Virus record (IMG/VR): IMGVR_UViG_3300048921_000054
Location: 1-41,618 of that record
Source: a virus
Length of the DNA: 41,618 nt
Direction: 5' to 3' (one strand)
Under the pieces are notes generated by a model. It worked only from the letters and a program-made list of their open reading frames with translations. It had not been told where the DNA came from and did no database searches. The translations under genes and the position numbers were made by a program. Below are positions 17,676-25,320 of this stretch, in pieces (the first letter of the stretch is position 1; each line of letters begins with the position of its first letter).

Positions 17676-18659
17676 TTAAACAACGCGTGCTTCAGTTTCC
17701 AGAAGCGCATCGGTTTCGCGGATCGGCACGTTACGGAACGTAGTCCAGAACTCGCCTTCGGTTTCTTTCACAGACAGAGCCAAAGAGGCTTTGCTCAGCG
17801 ATTGAATGTCCAGGTATTCGTTCAGGGTGCGGTTCATGTAAAACACAGGCTTGCCCATGCCACGGTTCGGGATGCGGTGCAGCGCTTTGATCATCAACTT
17901 GACGATATCAACCGGTGTGGTTGCATCCAGATCGCTGATATCAATGTTTGCGATGCGCACGACATAACGCCAGTCACGCAGGCATAAACCGTTATCCCAC
18001 TTGTAGTGAGAGCGGTACCCTTCGTACTTACCGCCGTTTGCATCGAACAGGGTCTGCTGGCCTTTGTCTTCATGGCTCAGACCTGCTTTCTGACCTTTCG
18101 GGAAGATACCGTGCACAGTATTTTCGCCCCACACCACAAGCCAGATGGATGCGTTATCAGTGCCGGTACCACCAGCATCAATAATGTTTTGCGCATTACC
18201 AGCTGACAGGCTGGAATAACGAGAAGAAAGGCCCATAAACTGCTGTGGGTTAACACTGGTATCGCCATAGAAAAGCGTGGTTGCCATTGATTGGTTCATG
18301 GCTTCGAGGAATGCACGGTCTTCTGAAAGACGGAATTCACCGGTGTTACCATTCAGATCAGCCAGGGACTTATCAACTTCTGAATAGGCTTCCAGCATGC
18401 CGCATGCATCAGTGATCTGGACGGTGGTTGATTTACTTGGCTGTACGCCATAGTTCAGCAAACGCCAGGTGGCATTTGGCAAACCAGAACGCACGGTTGT
18501 GCGGTGACCGGTTGGCAAATTGCCTTCTACAAATGGCATGTCTTGCAACACGGCATTCGTCTGAGAGAGCAATTCAGTGATTTTGTCGATCTTGCCTTGT
18601 GGGTCTACACGTTTACCCCAGTCGGCCAGCGTAAGCGCTGTGGTGCTTTTAACAGCCAT
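17676..18659 (-). CDS. Major capsid protein, BPP-1/epsilon15 type
   Basis: 327 residues, close in length to the capsid proteins of BPP-1 and epsilon15. It lies between the scaffold and the cement genes. Characteristic blocks include LADWGKRVDPQGKIDKITEL near the N-terminus, PFVEGNLPTGHRTTVRSGLP, and GKPVFYMNRTLNEYLDIQSL near the end. Known for the family: an HK97-like fold, topologically permuted in BPP-1, assembling a T=7 icosahedral head. No prohead protease gene or cleavable delta domain is evident, so assembly is probably driven by the separate scaffold. It has a clear stop and a 12-base gap to the scaffold. Confidence 0.88.
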   Translation of the reverse strand: MAVKSTTALTLADWGKRVDPQGKIDKITELLSQTNAVLQDMPFVEGNLPTGHRTTVRSGLPNATWRLLNYGVQPSKSTTVQITDACGMLEAYSEVDKSLADLNGNTGEFRLSEDRAFLEAMNQSMATTLFYGDTSVNPQQFMGLSSRYSSLSAGNAQNIIDAGGTGTDNASIWLVVWGENTVHGIFPKGQKAGLSHEDKGQQTLFDANGGKYEGYRSHYKWDNGLCLRDWRYVVRIANIDISDLDATTPVDIVKLMIKALHRIPNRGMGKPVFYMNRTLNEYLDIQSLSKASLALSVKETEGEFWTTFRNVPIRETDALLETEARVV

Positions 18660-18670
18660 ATGTCAATTCC

Positions 18671-19420
18671 TCAGTTTTTTCCGTACAGAACATCGGCCGC
18701 ACTACGCTGGCCACCAGTGTTTGGCATGATCATGGAGTCTTCACTCATGGCCTTGCCGACTTTCACGAAACAGCGCACCAGATCGGGATGATTCCCCAGA
18801 CCAGTGGTTTCCAAATATTCACGCAGACCGGCAGGAGCGAAGGTGTCCAGCGCCTTCTGTGCCAGCCCGACATTCGCAACGAACGCATCACCGCCGATCT
18901 CTTTGTCGGTCTTGACTTCGTTCGCCCAGGCTTCGGTTTGCTTCGCCCAGTTTTCCTGCTGGCGCGCTTCAATCTTCGGCAGAATGTCTTTGCCGTAGAT
19001 GTCCACAAGCTTTTGCGCCTGCTCGTTGTTCAGGCCAAGCTCACGGGCGACAGGTTCCAGAGCAGCCGTCATTTCGGCATCTAGATCTTGGCCTTCAACC
19101 GGTGACTTGAATTCGTACTTTTCAGGCACCTTGTCGGCTTTGTCTTTGGCTTCTTTATCTGCCGCAGCTTTGTCTGCTAATTCCTTCTCCTGCGCCAGTT
19201 GCTCGGGAGTCTTCTCGCCTGCTGCTGGCTTCTCAGTTTCACCGGCAGGTTTCTCCGTGGTTGCAGGCTTCTCGGCAGCAGAAGATTGTTCAGCGGGCTT
19301 CTCAGCAGAAGTCTCTGCGGCTGATGCGGCTGGCGCTTCAGTACCGGCAGCACCGCCTGCGTCACTGCCTGCATCAGCAGACTGGAGGCGGCGCAGCACC
19401 AAACGTTCGAATAAATTCAT
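18671..19420 (-). CDS. Capsid scaffolding protein
   Basis: 249 residues. Residues 13-100 are low-complexity, rich in Ala, Glu, Pro and Lys (for example AAEKPATTEKPAGETEKPAA). They are followed by a helical region (LDAEMTAALEPVARELGLNN and onward) and a C-terminal block with NHPDLVRCFVKVGKAMSED typical of podovirus scaffolds. The last residues, RSAADVLYGKN, are a likely capsid-binding tail. It immediately precedes the capsid gene. Scaffold proteins guide capsid assembly and leave or are degraded before packaging. Confidence 0.82.
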   Translation of the reverse strand: MNLFERLVLRRLQSADAGSDAGGAAGTEAPAASAAETSAEKPAEQSSAAEKPATTEKPAGETEKPAAGEKTPEQLAQEKELADKAAADKEAKDKADKVPEKYEFKSPVEGQDLDAEMTAALEPVARELGLNNEQAQKLVDIYGKDILPKIEARQQENWAKQTEAWANEVKTDKEIGGDAFVANVGLAQKALDTFAPAGLREYLETTGLGNHPDLVRCFVKVGKAMSEDSMIMPNTGGQRSAADVLYGKN

Positions 19421-19436
19421 CTATCTTTCCCCGTTA

Positions 19437-19760
19437 TCAGATCGGAATGGTTTGTGCTTTCAACTGCGCCAACACGGCATTCAGGGCTGTACGAATTAAT
19501 GCGGTGTCAGCCAGTAGTGCGTTGTATTTGGTGACCAGATCGTTGTGGTCTGCGAGCAGACCGGGAACGTCGGTTGCAACTGAGGCGGTGTCGGCAGTTG
19601 CAGTCGCGGCAGCAGCAGCGGCAATGGTCACGCCAAGCTTCACACCACCCGCAGTTGTTGAAGTTGGAGCAGGTACGGTGGCGCCGGTCTCATCGACGAC
19701 TTCCACAATTTGATTACCGCCATCAAAGCGGGCGATACGCTGGGTCTGAACTCTAGCCAT
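19437..19760 (-). CDS. Possible head fibre or head-decorating protein
   Basis: 107 residues. The N-terminal part (ARVQTQRIARFDGGNQIVEV) is followed by an Ala/Thr-rich stretch with KLGVTIAAAAAATATADTAS and a helical C-terminus (LLADHNDLVTKYNALLADTA) that could form a short trimeric coiled coil. This organisation recalls small phage head-fibre proteins. It is translated from an ATG overlapping the end of the Bbp19-like gene by 8 bases and precedes the scaffold gene. The identification is tentative. Confidence 0.5.
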   Translation of the reverse strand: MARVQTQRIARFDGGNQIVEVVDETGATVPAPTSTTAGGVKLGVTIAAAAAATATADTASVATDVPGLLADHNDLVTKYNALLADTALIRTALNAVLAQLKAQTIPI

Positions 19761-20070
19761 TGCCGTCTTCCTCTTTCGCTTCTTTCGCCATCACAAGCCA
19801 CATATCAGGGCAGACGCGCATCACGTTGCTGAATACGCGAAGACCGGCGTTACGTTGGCCTTCATTAAAATTCGTTGCGTTGTTGTCCCCGGTGAAGCTG
19901 GAGGCGAACACCTTTGTTTCTTCCAGAAGAGACCAGACGAACCGGCGGCCTGAAACTGTGTTCATGATGTTTTCGATGTCCTGATCATCACGCTTTGCCA
20001 GTTCTGCGGCCTTCTTCTGCTCCTCTTCTAACCGCTGCTCGTTCTCTTCCTGTTCGTAGACTTGGCTCAT
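19753..20070 (-). CDS. Bbp19-like phage protein
   Basis: 105 residues. After a Glu/Lys-rich N-terminus, the block SGRRFVWSLLEETKVFASSF, then NEGQRNAGLRVFSNVMRVCP, matches the Bbp19-type family found beside portal genes of BPP-1-like and other podoviruses. The biochemical role is unknown. It overlaps the portal stop as ATGA and the next gene by 8 bases. Its conservation in this position suggests a part in head assembly or portal incorporation. Confidence 0.75.
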   Translation of the reverse strand: MSQVYEQEENEQRLEEEQKKAAELAKRDDQDIENIMNTVSGRRFVWSLLEETKVFASSFTGDNNATNFNEGQRNAGLRVFSNVMRVCPDMWLVMAKEAKEEDGNG

Positions 20071-21728
20071 GGCTGCATTGCCCCCGCGACGGCTGACAGC
20101 GCGCTCGGCTGATCTGTCTGGGTTTCACTGAGGGCTTTCGCACCCTGCACTGCTGCCATGCTGGTTTGCATAGCCTGCTGTTGCTGCTGCTGTTTGGCGC
20201 GTTGTTCACGTACCTGCGCAACCTGGTCACTGGTCGCGATGATGGTGGCCGGAACGCCAACCATGCTGCCGTAGTCATCGATCGCCTGATCGACGTTGAG
20301 TTTGTCCAATGCAGCAGGATTGGCCTGAGCCAGACCACCGACGAAGCCGACGAAGCGCTCAATGGAGCCAATGCCTACGGCTTTCTGTGCCTGAGCCATG
20401 ACAGAGATGTATTCAACGCGCAGCGACTGCCCAGCCAGCTCAGGCGGAGCCGGTGGCAACATGTTCTTGCGCGCCATGATGTTGAAGATTCGGTCGATGG
20501 AGGGATCGAGAAACTCATCGTTGAGGCGTTCCAGCACCGGCCCCAGCATCAGCAGCTTCTCTTCCTTCATCTCGACCACGGCTTCCACCGGCATACTGCG
20601 TGTGTTGACGTTTTGCAGCATCATGAATAGGTCAACGAAGTAGCTGGAGTTGATGAGGGAGCGTGTGTCCTGAATGTCGGCCACCAGCTCATTGATCTTT
20701 GGGTTGATTGTGTAAGCTGGTTGGAAAGAAGTATTGCTGCTGACCTGGTCAACGTAAGTGATCTCACCAGGAAGCAGGCTGGCGCGTTGGTTGCGTAAGC
20801 TGGACGGCCCCACCATCGGCGGATTAACAAGTTTGTCGATGGCTTGAGCTTTGCGGCGTTGCTCGAGCTGTAGAGCTTTAACGCTACCCAGCGCAATCAT
20901 GCCCGGACATGACGAACCGTAAACATCCTCGCCGTTGATATCCCAGCGCGGCGCCATGATCGGCATATCATCAAAACCTTTCTCGCTCAGCAGCTTGTCA
21001 CCGCCGCCACCGCACTCTAAATAGACAGAAGAAAATTTCTTGTTCTTCGAATCCATCTTGCCGGTGTCGCGGTTCATGTTCGGCTCAACGACGTGAACAA
21101 CTTCAAACCACTGCTCGTATTGCTGGCTGGTCCATGCTGATTTAACGCTGTCACTGACGTTATCCAGGCCGAAGCGCTGGACGATTTGGCGGCATGTCAT
21201 AGAGAACTTGCGATAAACGGTATCGACCTGCAGGCGGTCGCTGTTCGACAGGCAGTAACTGCCGATCGGGAATGGGTGCGTGCGAATCACATCTTCGTCG
21301 TCTTCCAGCAGTGACATCGCTGTTGTGCCGAAGGTGCCCAACTGGCCGTAAACAATCGGCAATGACTGGTACCAGTTCGATTTGTTCATCACATCGTTCA
21401 TGCGGTTCTGAACAGTTTCGAGCCAGAACTTAACCGGCCCGTATTCCATCATGTCCGGGTCAGGTGTGCCGAGGGTGAACCACGGGCGCGTCGGGCTGGT
21501 TATACCGGACAACATGCCGCTGGATAGCGTGCGGCTCGCCAGTGTCGCTGTTGGATCAACGATGTTGGTATTGCGCTTAGACTGGTTGCGTTCAGTGGTG
21601 AGGAATCGGCTGCTGCGAGGCAGAACAAAATCTGACAACTCGCGCCAGTGCGGATCAAACGATGAGCGCTCTGTTTCCAGAGATGCCAATTGCTTGATGT
21701 AAAACTGCTTGCGCGATTCTTCAGCCAT
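20067..21728 (-). CDS. Portal protein (head-to-tail connector)
   Basis: 553 residues, T7/epsilon15-type portal. The N-terminal block (SLETERSSFDPHWRELSDFV, then LPRSSRFL) and the following NIVDPTATLASRTLSSGMLS, SPTRPWF are typical. A Gln-rich C-terminal tail (REQRAKQQQQQQAMQTSMAA) could reach into the capsid as a barrel. A ring of this protein forms the DNA entry vertex, docks the terminase and later the adaptor. It lies downstream of the small gene at 21732 with a 3-base gap, and upstream of the Bbp19-like gene. Confidence 0.88.
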   Translation of the reverse strand: MAEESRKQFYIKQLASLETERSSFDPHWRELSDFVLPRSSRFLTTERNQSKRNTNIVDPTATLASRTLSSGMLSGITSPTRPWFTLGTPDPDMMEYGPVKFWLETVQNRMNDVMNKSNWYQSLPIVYGQLGTFGTTAMSLLEDDEDVIRTHPFPIGSYCLSNSDRLQVDTVYRKFSMTCRQIVQRFGLDNVSDSVKSAWTSQQYEQWFEVVHVVEPNMNRDTGKMDSKNKKFSSVYLECGGGGDKLLSEKGFDDMPIMAPRWDINGEDVYGSSCPGMIALGSVKALQLEQRRKAQAIDKLVNPPMVGPSSLRNQRASLLPGEITYVDQVSSNTSFQPAYTINPKINELVADIQDTRSLINSSYFVDLFMMLQNVNTRSMPVEAVVEMKEEKLLMLGPVLERLNDEFLDPSIDRIFNIMARKNMLPPAPPELAGQSLRVEYISVMAQAQKAVGIGSIERFVGFVGGLAQANPAALDKLNVDQAIDDYGSMVGVPATIIATSDQVAQVREQRAKQQQQQQAMQTSMAAVQGAKALSETQTDQPSALSAVAGAMQP

Positions 21729-21731
21729 CGA

Positions 21732-21938
21732 TTAAGCCCCCAGCAGGGTTTTGCCCGATGCAGCGGCCGGAGTAGATGTGTCGCCCTGAGCAGACGTGAG
21801 GATCGTGGACTTCTGACCAGCGGCTGCACGGCGGCGGCGCTTCTCTTCGTCAGTGGCGTTCACAACGGCTTCGTCTTGGGCTTGCGGCGCTGATTGCACC
21901 TGAGGTGTAGAGGTTTTTGGAGAGCTACCGATGCACAT
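21732..21938 (-). CDS. Small polar protein upstream of the portal
   Basis: 68 residues, beginning MCIGSSPKTSTPQVQSAPQA, then a basic patch EEKRRRRAAAGQKSTILTSA. It is low-complexity and probably disordered, with no membrane segment. Small proteins of this kind, often starting MC.G and ending near LLG, are common just before podovirus portal genes. The role is unknown, perhaps in head assembly. Because the plus-strand RNA unit separates it from terL, it is the first gene of the structural operon after that interruption. Confidence 0.65.
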   Translation of the reverse strand: MCIGSSPKTSTPQVQSAPQAQDEAVVNATDEEKRRRRAAAGQKSTILTSAQGDTSTPAAASGKTLLGA

Positions 21939-21990
21939 GATTTTTTCATCCGCAGAAAATAATTACCATTTAACCATATTAGAATATTTA

Positions 21991-22019
21991 TTGACAATTA
22001 ATAGATGTGTAGTTACCTT
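21991..22019 (+). promoter_or_regulatory. Promoter of the structured RNA unit
   Basis: A perfect -35 box, TTGACA (21991-21996), is followed after 17 bases by a weak -10, TACCTT (22014-22019), which lies inside operator O2. The predicted start is near 22026. The overlap implies direct repression in the lysogen. The flanking 50 bases are AT-rich. Confidence 0.6.
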
Positions 22020-22028
22020 TAAGGTAAC
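22012..22028. promoter_or_regulatory. Repressor operator O2, perfect palindrome GTTACC-TTTAA-GGTAAC
   Basis: This is the best site of the set: a perfect 17-base inverted repeat around a central T. It covers the -10 box and start region of the structured RNA promoter, so bound repressor would exclude RNA polymerase. Confidence 0.75.
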
Positions 22029-22573
22029 TATTGAGTCGTCATGATTGATAGCTGGTATGAAACCACAGTGAAAAGAACGGTCGTAAAAACGACGCCGGAG
22101 CGTAACCGGTGGTAGTACGGGGCAGCACGGTAAAGCCTGCCAGTTCGTAAAGCACGTGACTGCGTGTTACCCGAACCGCGTTGGCTGGGAGGTCAGCACC
22201 CAACAGGTAAGAGCGCTTGAAGCAAGAAAAGGAAGCGATAGCGAACTGAATGGATAACTGTCGAGTGCTCTTTCCGTTGAGTCGGACATCTCAACACCCG
22301 TTCCATTACCAAATGAAAACTTACATGCAAGCCGCAGGCAGTGCCTGTTATCTGCAAAGGTTTAAAAACTGGAGCAGTCCGGTACTGGAACCGGATCACC
22401 GAACTCAGCGTTGCTGGACGTAAACCAGCGTATTACCGCATGAGCATTGATTCGATAACCTCCAAGGCTTAACGATGTGGTGCTTGGCGGTGCTCAGCCG
22501 GTAATACCTGTGACCGTGATACATCCCATTGCTGTGTGTAGTCTTTCGCCTCCTTCGCCGGGGGCATTTTTTT
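22026..22573 (+). ncRNA. Large structured RNA of unknown family, about 550 nt
   Basis: No convincing reading frame covers this stretch, but it is full of helices. Perfect or near-perfect pairs are 22080-22084/22089-22093, 22095-22098/22106-22109, 22121-22125/22137-22141, 22143-22147/22172-22176 with inner 22153-22156/22163-22166, 22180-22187/22194-22204 (two blocks), 22211-22218/22263-22270 (two G-U), 22276-22281/22290-22295, 22335-22339/22343-22347, 22378-22383/22390-22395 and 22413-22417/22425-22429. A long stem, 22430-22438/22499-22507 plus 22441-22446/22491-22496, encloses 22462-22466/22483-22487. Unpaired CGUAA motifs recur (22101, 22146, 22419). It has its own promoter, operator and terminator. 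Size and ornateness recall GOLLD and ROOL phage RNAs; I cannot assign it. Confidence 0.75.
22548..22573 (+). terminator. Intrinsic terminator of the structured RNA
   Basis: GCCTCC (22548-22553) pairs with GGGGGC (22560-22565), one G-U pair, around TTCGCC, followed by ATTTTTTT. It lies 17 bases before the ATG of the gene at 22591, so the RNA would normally end here, with read-through giving the mRNA. Confidence 0.8.
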
Positions 22574-22590
22574 AACCTCGAGGTATACCC

Positions 22591-23136
22591 ATGAGCGACA
22601 AAGATATCGAGCAGGAAATTCAAGCCAAAGGCAAAACCGCACCCCGCATCACGCCTGACCATATTGAGTCTGTGATTTCTAAATGCCATTTTATTAACGC
22701 TGGAAAATCATTGCGTGCTGTCTGGCCTGTTCCTGAAATGGCTGACCATGTTAGCCCTGTGCTTAATCTATTAACCATCTGTGTTCTGGTTCTCAAGAAT
22801 GGATTTACCGTTACCGGCGAATCAGCCTGCGCCAGCCCAGATAACTTCGACGTGGAGATCGGACGTAAGATTGCGCGTGATAATGCTGTGCAGAAGGTTT
22901 GGGCGCTGGAAGGGTATTTGCTGAAGCAGAAACTTTACGTCGCTGGTGAACGCGGCATGATGATTGAGTACGTGCAGGACTCCATTAAAGAAGGCTACAA
23001 GCCATACTATGGATTGCCTGAAAAATGCCTTGCATGGCTTTCTGACGAATGTCTTAAGATCGAATATGATTTAGCTGTGGAATACTACGCGCCCGGGCCA
23101 GACGGAAAGTCACCGCAGCGCGGAGTTGGTGAGTAA
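22591..23136 (+). CDS. N4 gp49 / Sf6 gp66-like protein
   Basis: 181 residues. Residues 17-110 fit the phage family of N4 gp49 and Sf6 gp66: ITPDHIESVISKCHFI, a variable part, then NGFTVTGESACASPDNFDVE, IGRKIARDN and VWALEGYLLKQKL. Function is unknown; the family is widespread and usually near early or accessory genes. The C-terminal 70 residues are an unfamiliar extension. A Shine-Dalgarno GAGGT lies 7 bases before the ATG. It is on the plus strand between terL and the portal operon, both minus, and behind the terminated structured RNA, so its expression probably depends on read-through or an unseen promoter. Confidence 0.8.
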   Translation: MSDKDIEQEIQAKGKTAPRITPDHIESVISKCHFINAGKSLRAVWPVPEMADHVSPVLNLLTICVLVLKNGFTVTGESACASPDNFDVEIGRKIARDNAVQKVWALEGYLLKQKLYVAGERGMMIEYVQDSIKEGYKPYYGLPEKCLAWLSDECLKIEYDLAVEYYAPGPDGKSPQRGVGE

Positions 23137-23153
23137 GCCTTCCCAGTGAGATT

Positions 23154-23176
23154 AGCCCGCCGCGTGCGGGCTTTTT
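23154..23176 (+). terminator. Intrinsic terminator after the gp66-like gene
   Basis: AGCCCGC (23154-23160) and GCGGGCT (23166-23172) pair around CGCGT, followed by TTTTATT. This closes the plus-strand unit and prevents antisense transcription of terL, whose stop is at 23226. Confidence 0.9.
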
Positions 23177-23225
23177 ATTGGCAACTCCTGCAGAATTTGC
23201 AGTAGTTCGAATGTCTGCCAATGCG

Positions 23226-24701
23226 CTACTTATAGGGATCATAATCTGTGGCCACCTGATTAACAGCCAATCCGCCCGGCAGGTTCTGTCTTTTGGTGAC
23301 TGGGAATGCAAATGTCAGCACTAGAGCATCAGCCTTGCCTGGTGAGCGCCCTATCCGCTTTTTGATTTCCTCCTTGGCTTCCAGCACGATTTTCCCGTCA
23401 GTACGCACTTTGTATTCCGCAGTGCTCAGGTCGTCGGCTGTTTCCTGATCATCCAGAGAACCGCCAATCTTCAGCCACGATTTGCAACTGTTGTACATCT
23501 CGCCGCGCTTGTTCAGCATCTGTGGATCGGTTGAGCCACCGCCGAACGGTACCAGTTGCCACGTCCTGCCCCAGCCGTCGCCGATGGATTTGATGCCGTT
23601 GCCGTAACCGAAGTCGATAAACACCTGGTCTGCTTTGTACTGGTCTTCAAAGTCAGCAATGCGCTTCGCGGATATCAGTTCGTCAGTGGTTTTCGGGTAT
23701 GTGCCGAGGCATTTGCTGTGCAGCCCCTGACGCATGTAAATCACGAAGTCATCCGCGCCGGAATATGCAGGGTCAACGCCGATGATGATCGGGGCGTGCG
23801 ACACCTCGGCGGCTGTCCACTGGCGCTTCATGGCGGCATCGGTCAGGCCGGTAGGGATGAACTGCGCCTCTGATACGTCAGGGAAGATGCCACGCACACG
23901 CACCTTCACGAAGTCGCTGTCCTCGCCGTAGTCGTCAACCCACTTTTGTAGCTGCTCTTTGTTGGTACCCTCAACCGTGCGGCTGTCAATCTGTGCGCAG
24001 TGCCAGCGGTGCTTGTACTTACGGAAGCATTCGCGGAAACGTCCGCTGTTACGGGTCGGGTTCCCGAATGCCACCCAGATGATTTCTGTGTCTTCGTCCG
24101 TTAGTGCGCCTTCGGCAACCTCCCACACCAGATCAGCAATGTTGGACGCTTCATCGAATACAACGATGATGCGCTTGCGCTCGTTGTGCAGACCGGCGAA
24201 TGCTTCAGTATTGTGCTCGCTCCACGGGATAGCATCGGCGCGCCAGCGTTTATCGTGGCCGCTGTCATTGCTGTACATCGCAGTGGCGGTTGTCGTGAAC
24301 CACGGCTTGGTGATTGCGAGGTTCGACCATTTGATGATTTCCGGCCACGTCTTGGTGCGCAACTGGTTCTCGGTGTTGGCGGTCACCACCACCTTACAAT
24401 CCTCGCAGGTGGACATGCCCCAGTTCATCAGCATGGAGATGAATGCAGACTTACCGATACCGTGCCCGGATGCCCTGGCTATCATCAGCGGCTGGTGCCG
24501 TGTTGCCGGGTTTTGCAGATGGTCGCGTATCTCGCGGAATGCATCAGCCTGCCATTTCCTCGGGCCCGCTGCGTGTGCCAGCTCGGTGCCCTCTTCGCCC
24601 CAAGGGAACGCGTAATGCGCATAGCCCAGCGGGTCATGCGTGAAACTGGCGATATCTTCAATCAGCTGTTCTTCCGGGGAGAGTACGGCGGCATCGGTCA
24701 T
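23226..24701 (-). CDS. Terminase large subunit
   Basis: 491 residues. The ATPase domain has Walker A in ARASGHGIGKSA (Lys84, Ser85) and Walker B IIVVFDEAS (Asp183, Glu184). The RNase H-like nuclease has IIGVDPAYSG (Asp310), FIDFGYGNGI (Asp363) and GKADALVL (Asp458). It drives ATP-dependent DNA packaging through the portal and cuts the concatemer. It is coupled to terS by an ATGA overlap. Downstream the operon is interrupted by the plus-strand RNA unit before the portal genes. Confidence 0.93.
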   Translation of the reverse strand: MTDAAVLSPEEQLIEDIASFTHDPLGYAHYAFPWGEEGTELAHAAGPRKWQADAFREIRDHLQNPATRHQPLMIARASGHGIGKSAFISMLMNWGMSTCEDCKVVVTANTENQLRTKTWPEIIKWSNLAITKPWFTTTATAMYSNDSGHDKRWRADAIPWSEHNTEAFAGLHNERKRIIVVFDEASNIADLVWEVAEGALTDEDTEIIWVAFGNPTRNSGRFRECFRKYKHRWHCAQIDSRTVEGTNKEQLQKWVDDYGEDSDFVKVRVRGIFPDVSEAQFIPTGLTDAAMKRQWTAAEVSHAPIIIGVDPAYSGADDFVIYMRQGLHSKCLGTYPKTTDELISAKRIADFEDQYKADQVFIDFGYGNGIKSIGDGWGRTWQLVPFGGGSTDPQMLNKRGEMYNSCKSWLKIGGSLDDQETADDLSTAEYKVRTDGKIVLEAKEEIKKRIGRSPGKADALVLTFAFPVTKRQNLPGGLAVNQVATDYDPYK

Positions 24702-25264
24702 TTGTCTTCACTCTGCTCTTTGACGCGGCGGCGGGCGTTCGCCATGCGGTCAGCGATAGTTACGGTGCCGCTCACCTCGATGCGCTCTTTGAACGCCATA
24801 ACATCGACGTGCTTACCGATCAGCTCGAGGTTCTTCACTTTGTCCGGCCATTTGATTTTTTGCAGCGTGGATTCAATATCTTCGTCTTCATCATTCTTAC
24901 CAGCCATGCGGATCCGGTTGATGTCCAGCCCGCTGAGCGTGGTGCGCCATATCTTCGGCCACTGGCTGATCGGCTTGAGCCCGCCGTCATCTTCGAGGAT
25001 ATCCAGCACATCCATCTGGTCGATTTCCACCAGACGCAGCAGCACGTAGTCAGCACTGACGCGCAGGCGCTTATTGCGCGCTTCCATCAGCGCTTCGATA
25101 CGTGCAACCACCTTTGGCAGGTTCATGAGGCCAGCAGCCTTTTGCGTGGCTGTCTTGACCGAGTAGCCAGCATTGATTGCTGCCTGTCGCTGGTTGCGCG
25201 GATCCTTCAGTATCTCCTGACAGAACAATTCCATTTGCGCATTAAGTTTACCTTTCTCAGCCAT
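24698..25264 (-). CDS. Terminase small subunit
   Basis: 188 residues from ATG 25264 (MAEKGKLNAQMELFCQEILK). A GGGGGT Shine-Dalgarno lies about 8 bases upstream, within operator O3; upstream in-frame starts would lie across the operator. The N-terminal helix-turn-helix region (RNQRQAAINAGYSVKTATQK) recognises the packaging site in this family, and the C-terminal half is acidic and helical for oligomerisation. It is first in the packaging operon and overlaps terL as ATGA. Confidence 0.85.
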   Translation of the reverse strand: MAEKGKLNAQMELFCQEILKDPRNQRQAAINAGYSVKTATQKAAGLMNLPKVVARIEALMEARNKRLRVSADYVLLRLVEIDQMDVLDILEDDGGLKPISQWPKIWRTTLSGLDINRIRMAGKNDEDEDIESTLQKIKWPDKVKNLELIGKHVDVMAFKERIEVSGTVTIADRMANARRRVKEQSEDK

Positions 25265-25268
25265 AATA

Positions 25269-25285
25269 GTTACCCCCACGGTAAT
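25269..25285. promoter_or_regulatory. Repressor operator O3, GTTACC-CCCAC-GGTAAT
   Basis: The operator occupies the region between the -10 box and the ATG of terS, overlapping the ribosome-binding site in the DNA. A repressor here would block transcription of the packaging and perhaps the virion operon directly. Confidence 0.65.
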
Positions 25286-25311
25286 CATAACACGCAAAAG
25301 AAAACCGCCAA
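25284..25311 (-). promoter_or_regulatory. Promoter of the terminase operon
   Basis: On the minus strand TTGGCG (25311-25306) and TATGAT (25289-25284) are 16 bases apart, about 20 bases upstream of the terS ATG. The -35 box lies in the upstream terminator hairpin, and the -10 box touches operator O3. Confidence 0.6.
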
Positions 25312-25320
25312 GCGGCGGTT
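25294..25320 (-). terminator. Intrinsic terminator ending the early minus-strand operon
   Basis: On the minus strand AACCGCC (25320-25314) and GGCGGTT (25309-25303) pair around GCTT and are followed by TTCTTTT. It separates the Ea22-type early operon from the terminase operon, which needs its own promoter. Confidence 0.8.

Noticed and set aside
22193-22399. Open frame of 68 codons on the minus strand within the structured RNA region
   Set aside because: No ribosome-binding site, composition unlike neighbouring proteins, and it coincides with multiple RNA hairpins read from the plus strand. The same holds for the frame at 22405-22689.
21961-22590. Retron or group I/II intron as explanation of the structured RNA
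   Set aside because: No reverse transcriptase or maturase is nearby and the RNA does not interrupt a gene; it has its own promoter and terminator.
24186-25049. 287-codon plus-strand open frame opposite terL and terS
   Set aside because: Antisense to well-identified terminase genes with Walker and nuclease motifs; no promoter or ribosome-binding site and Ser/Arg-biased product.
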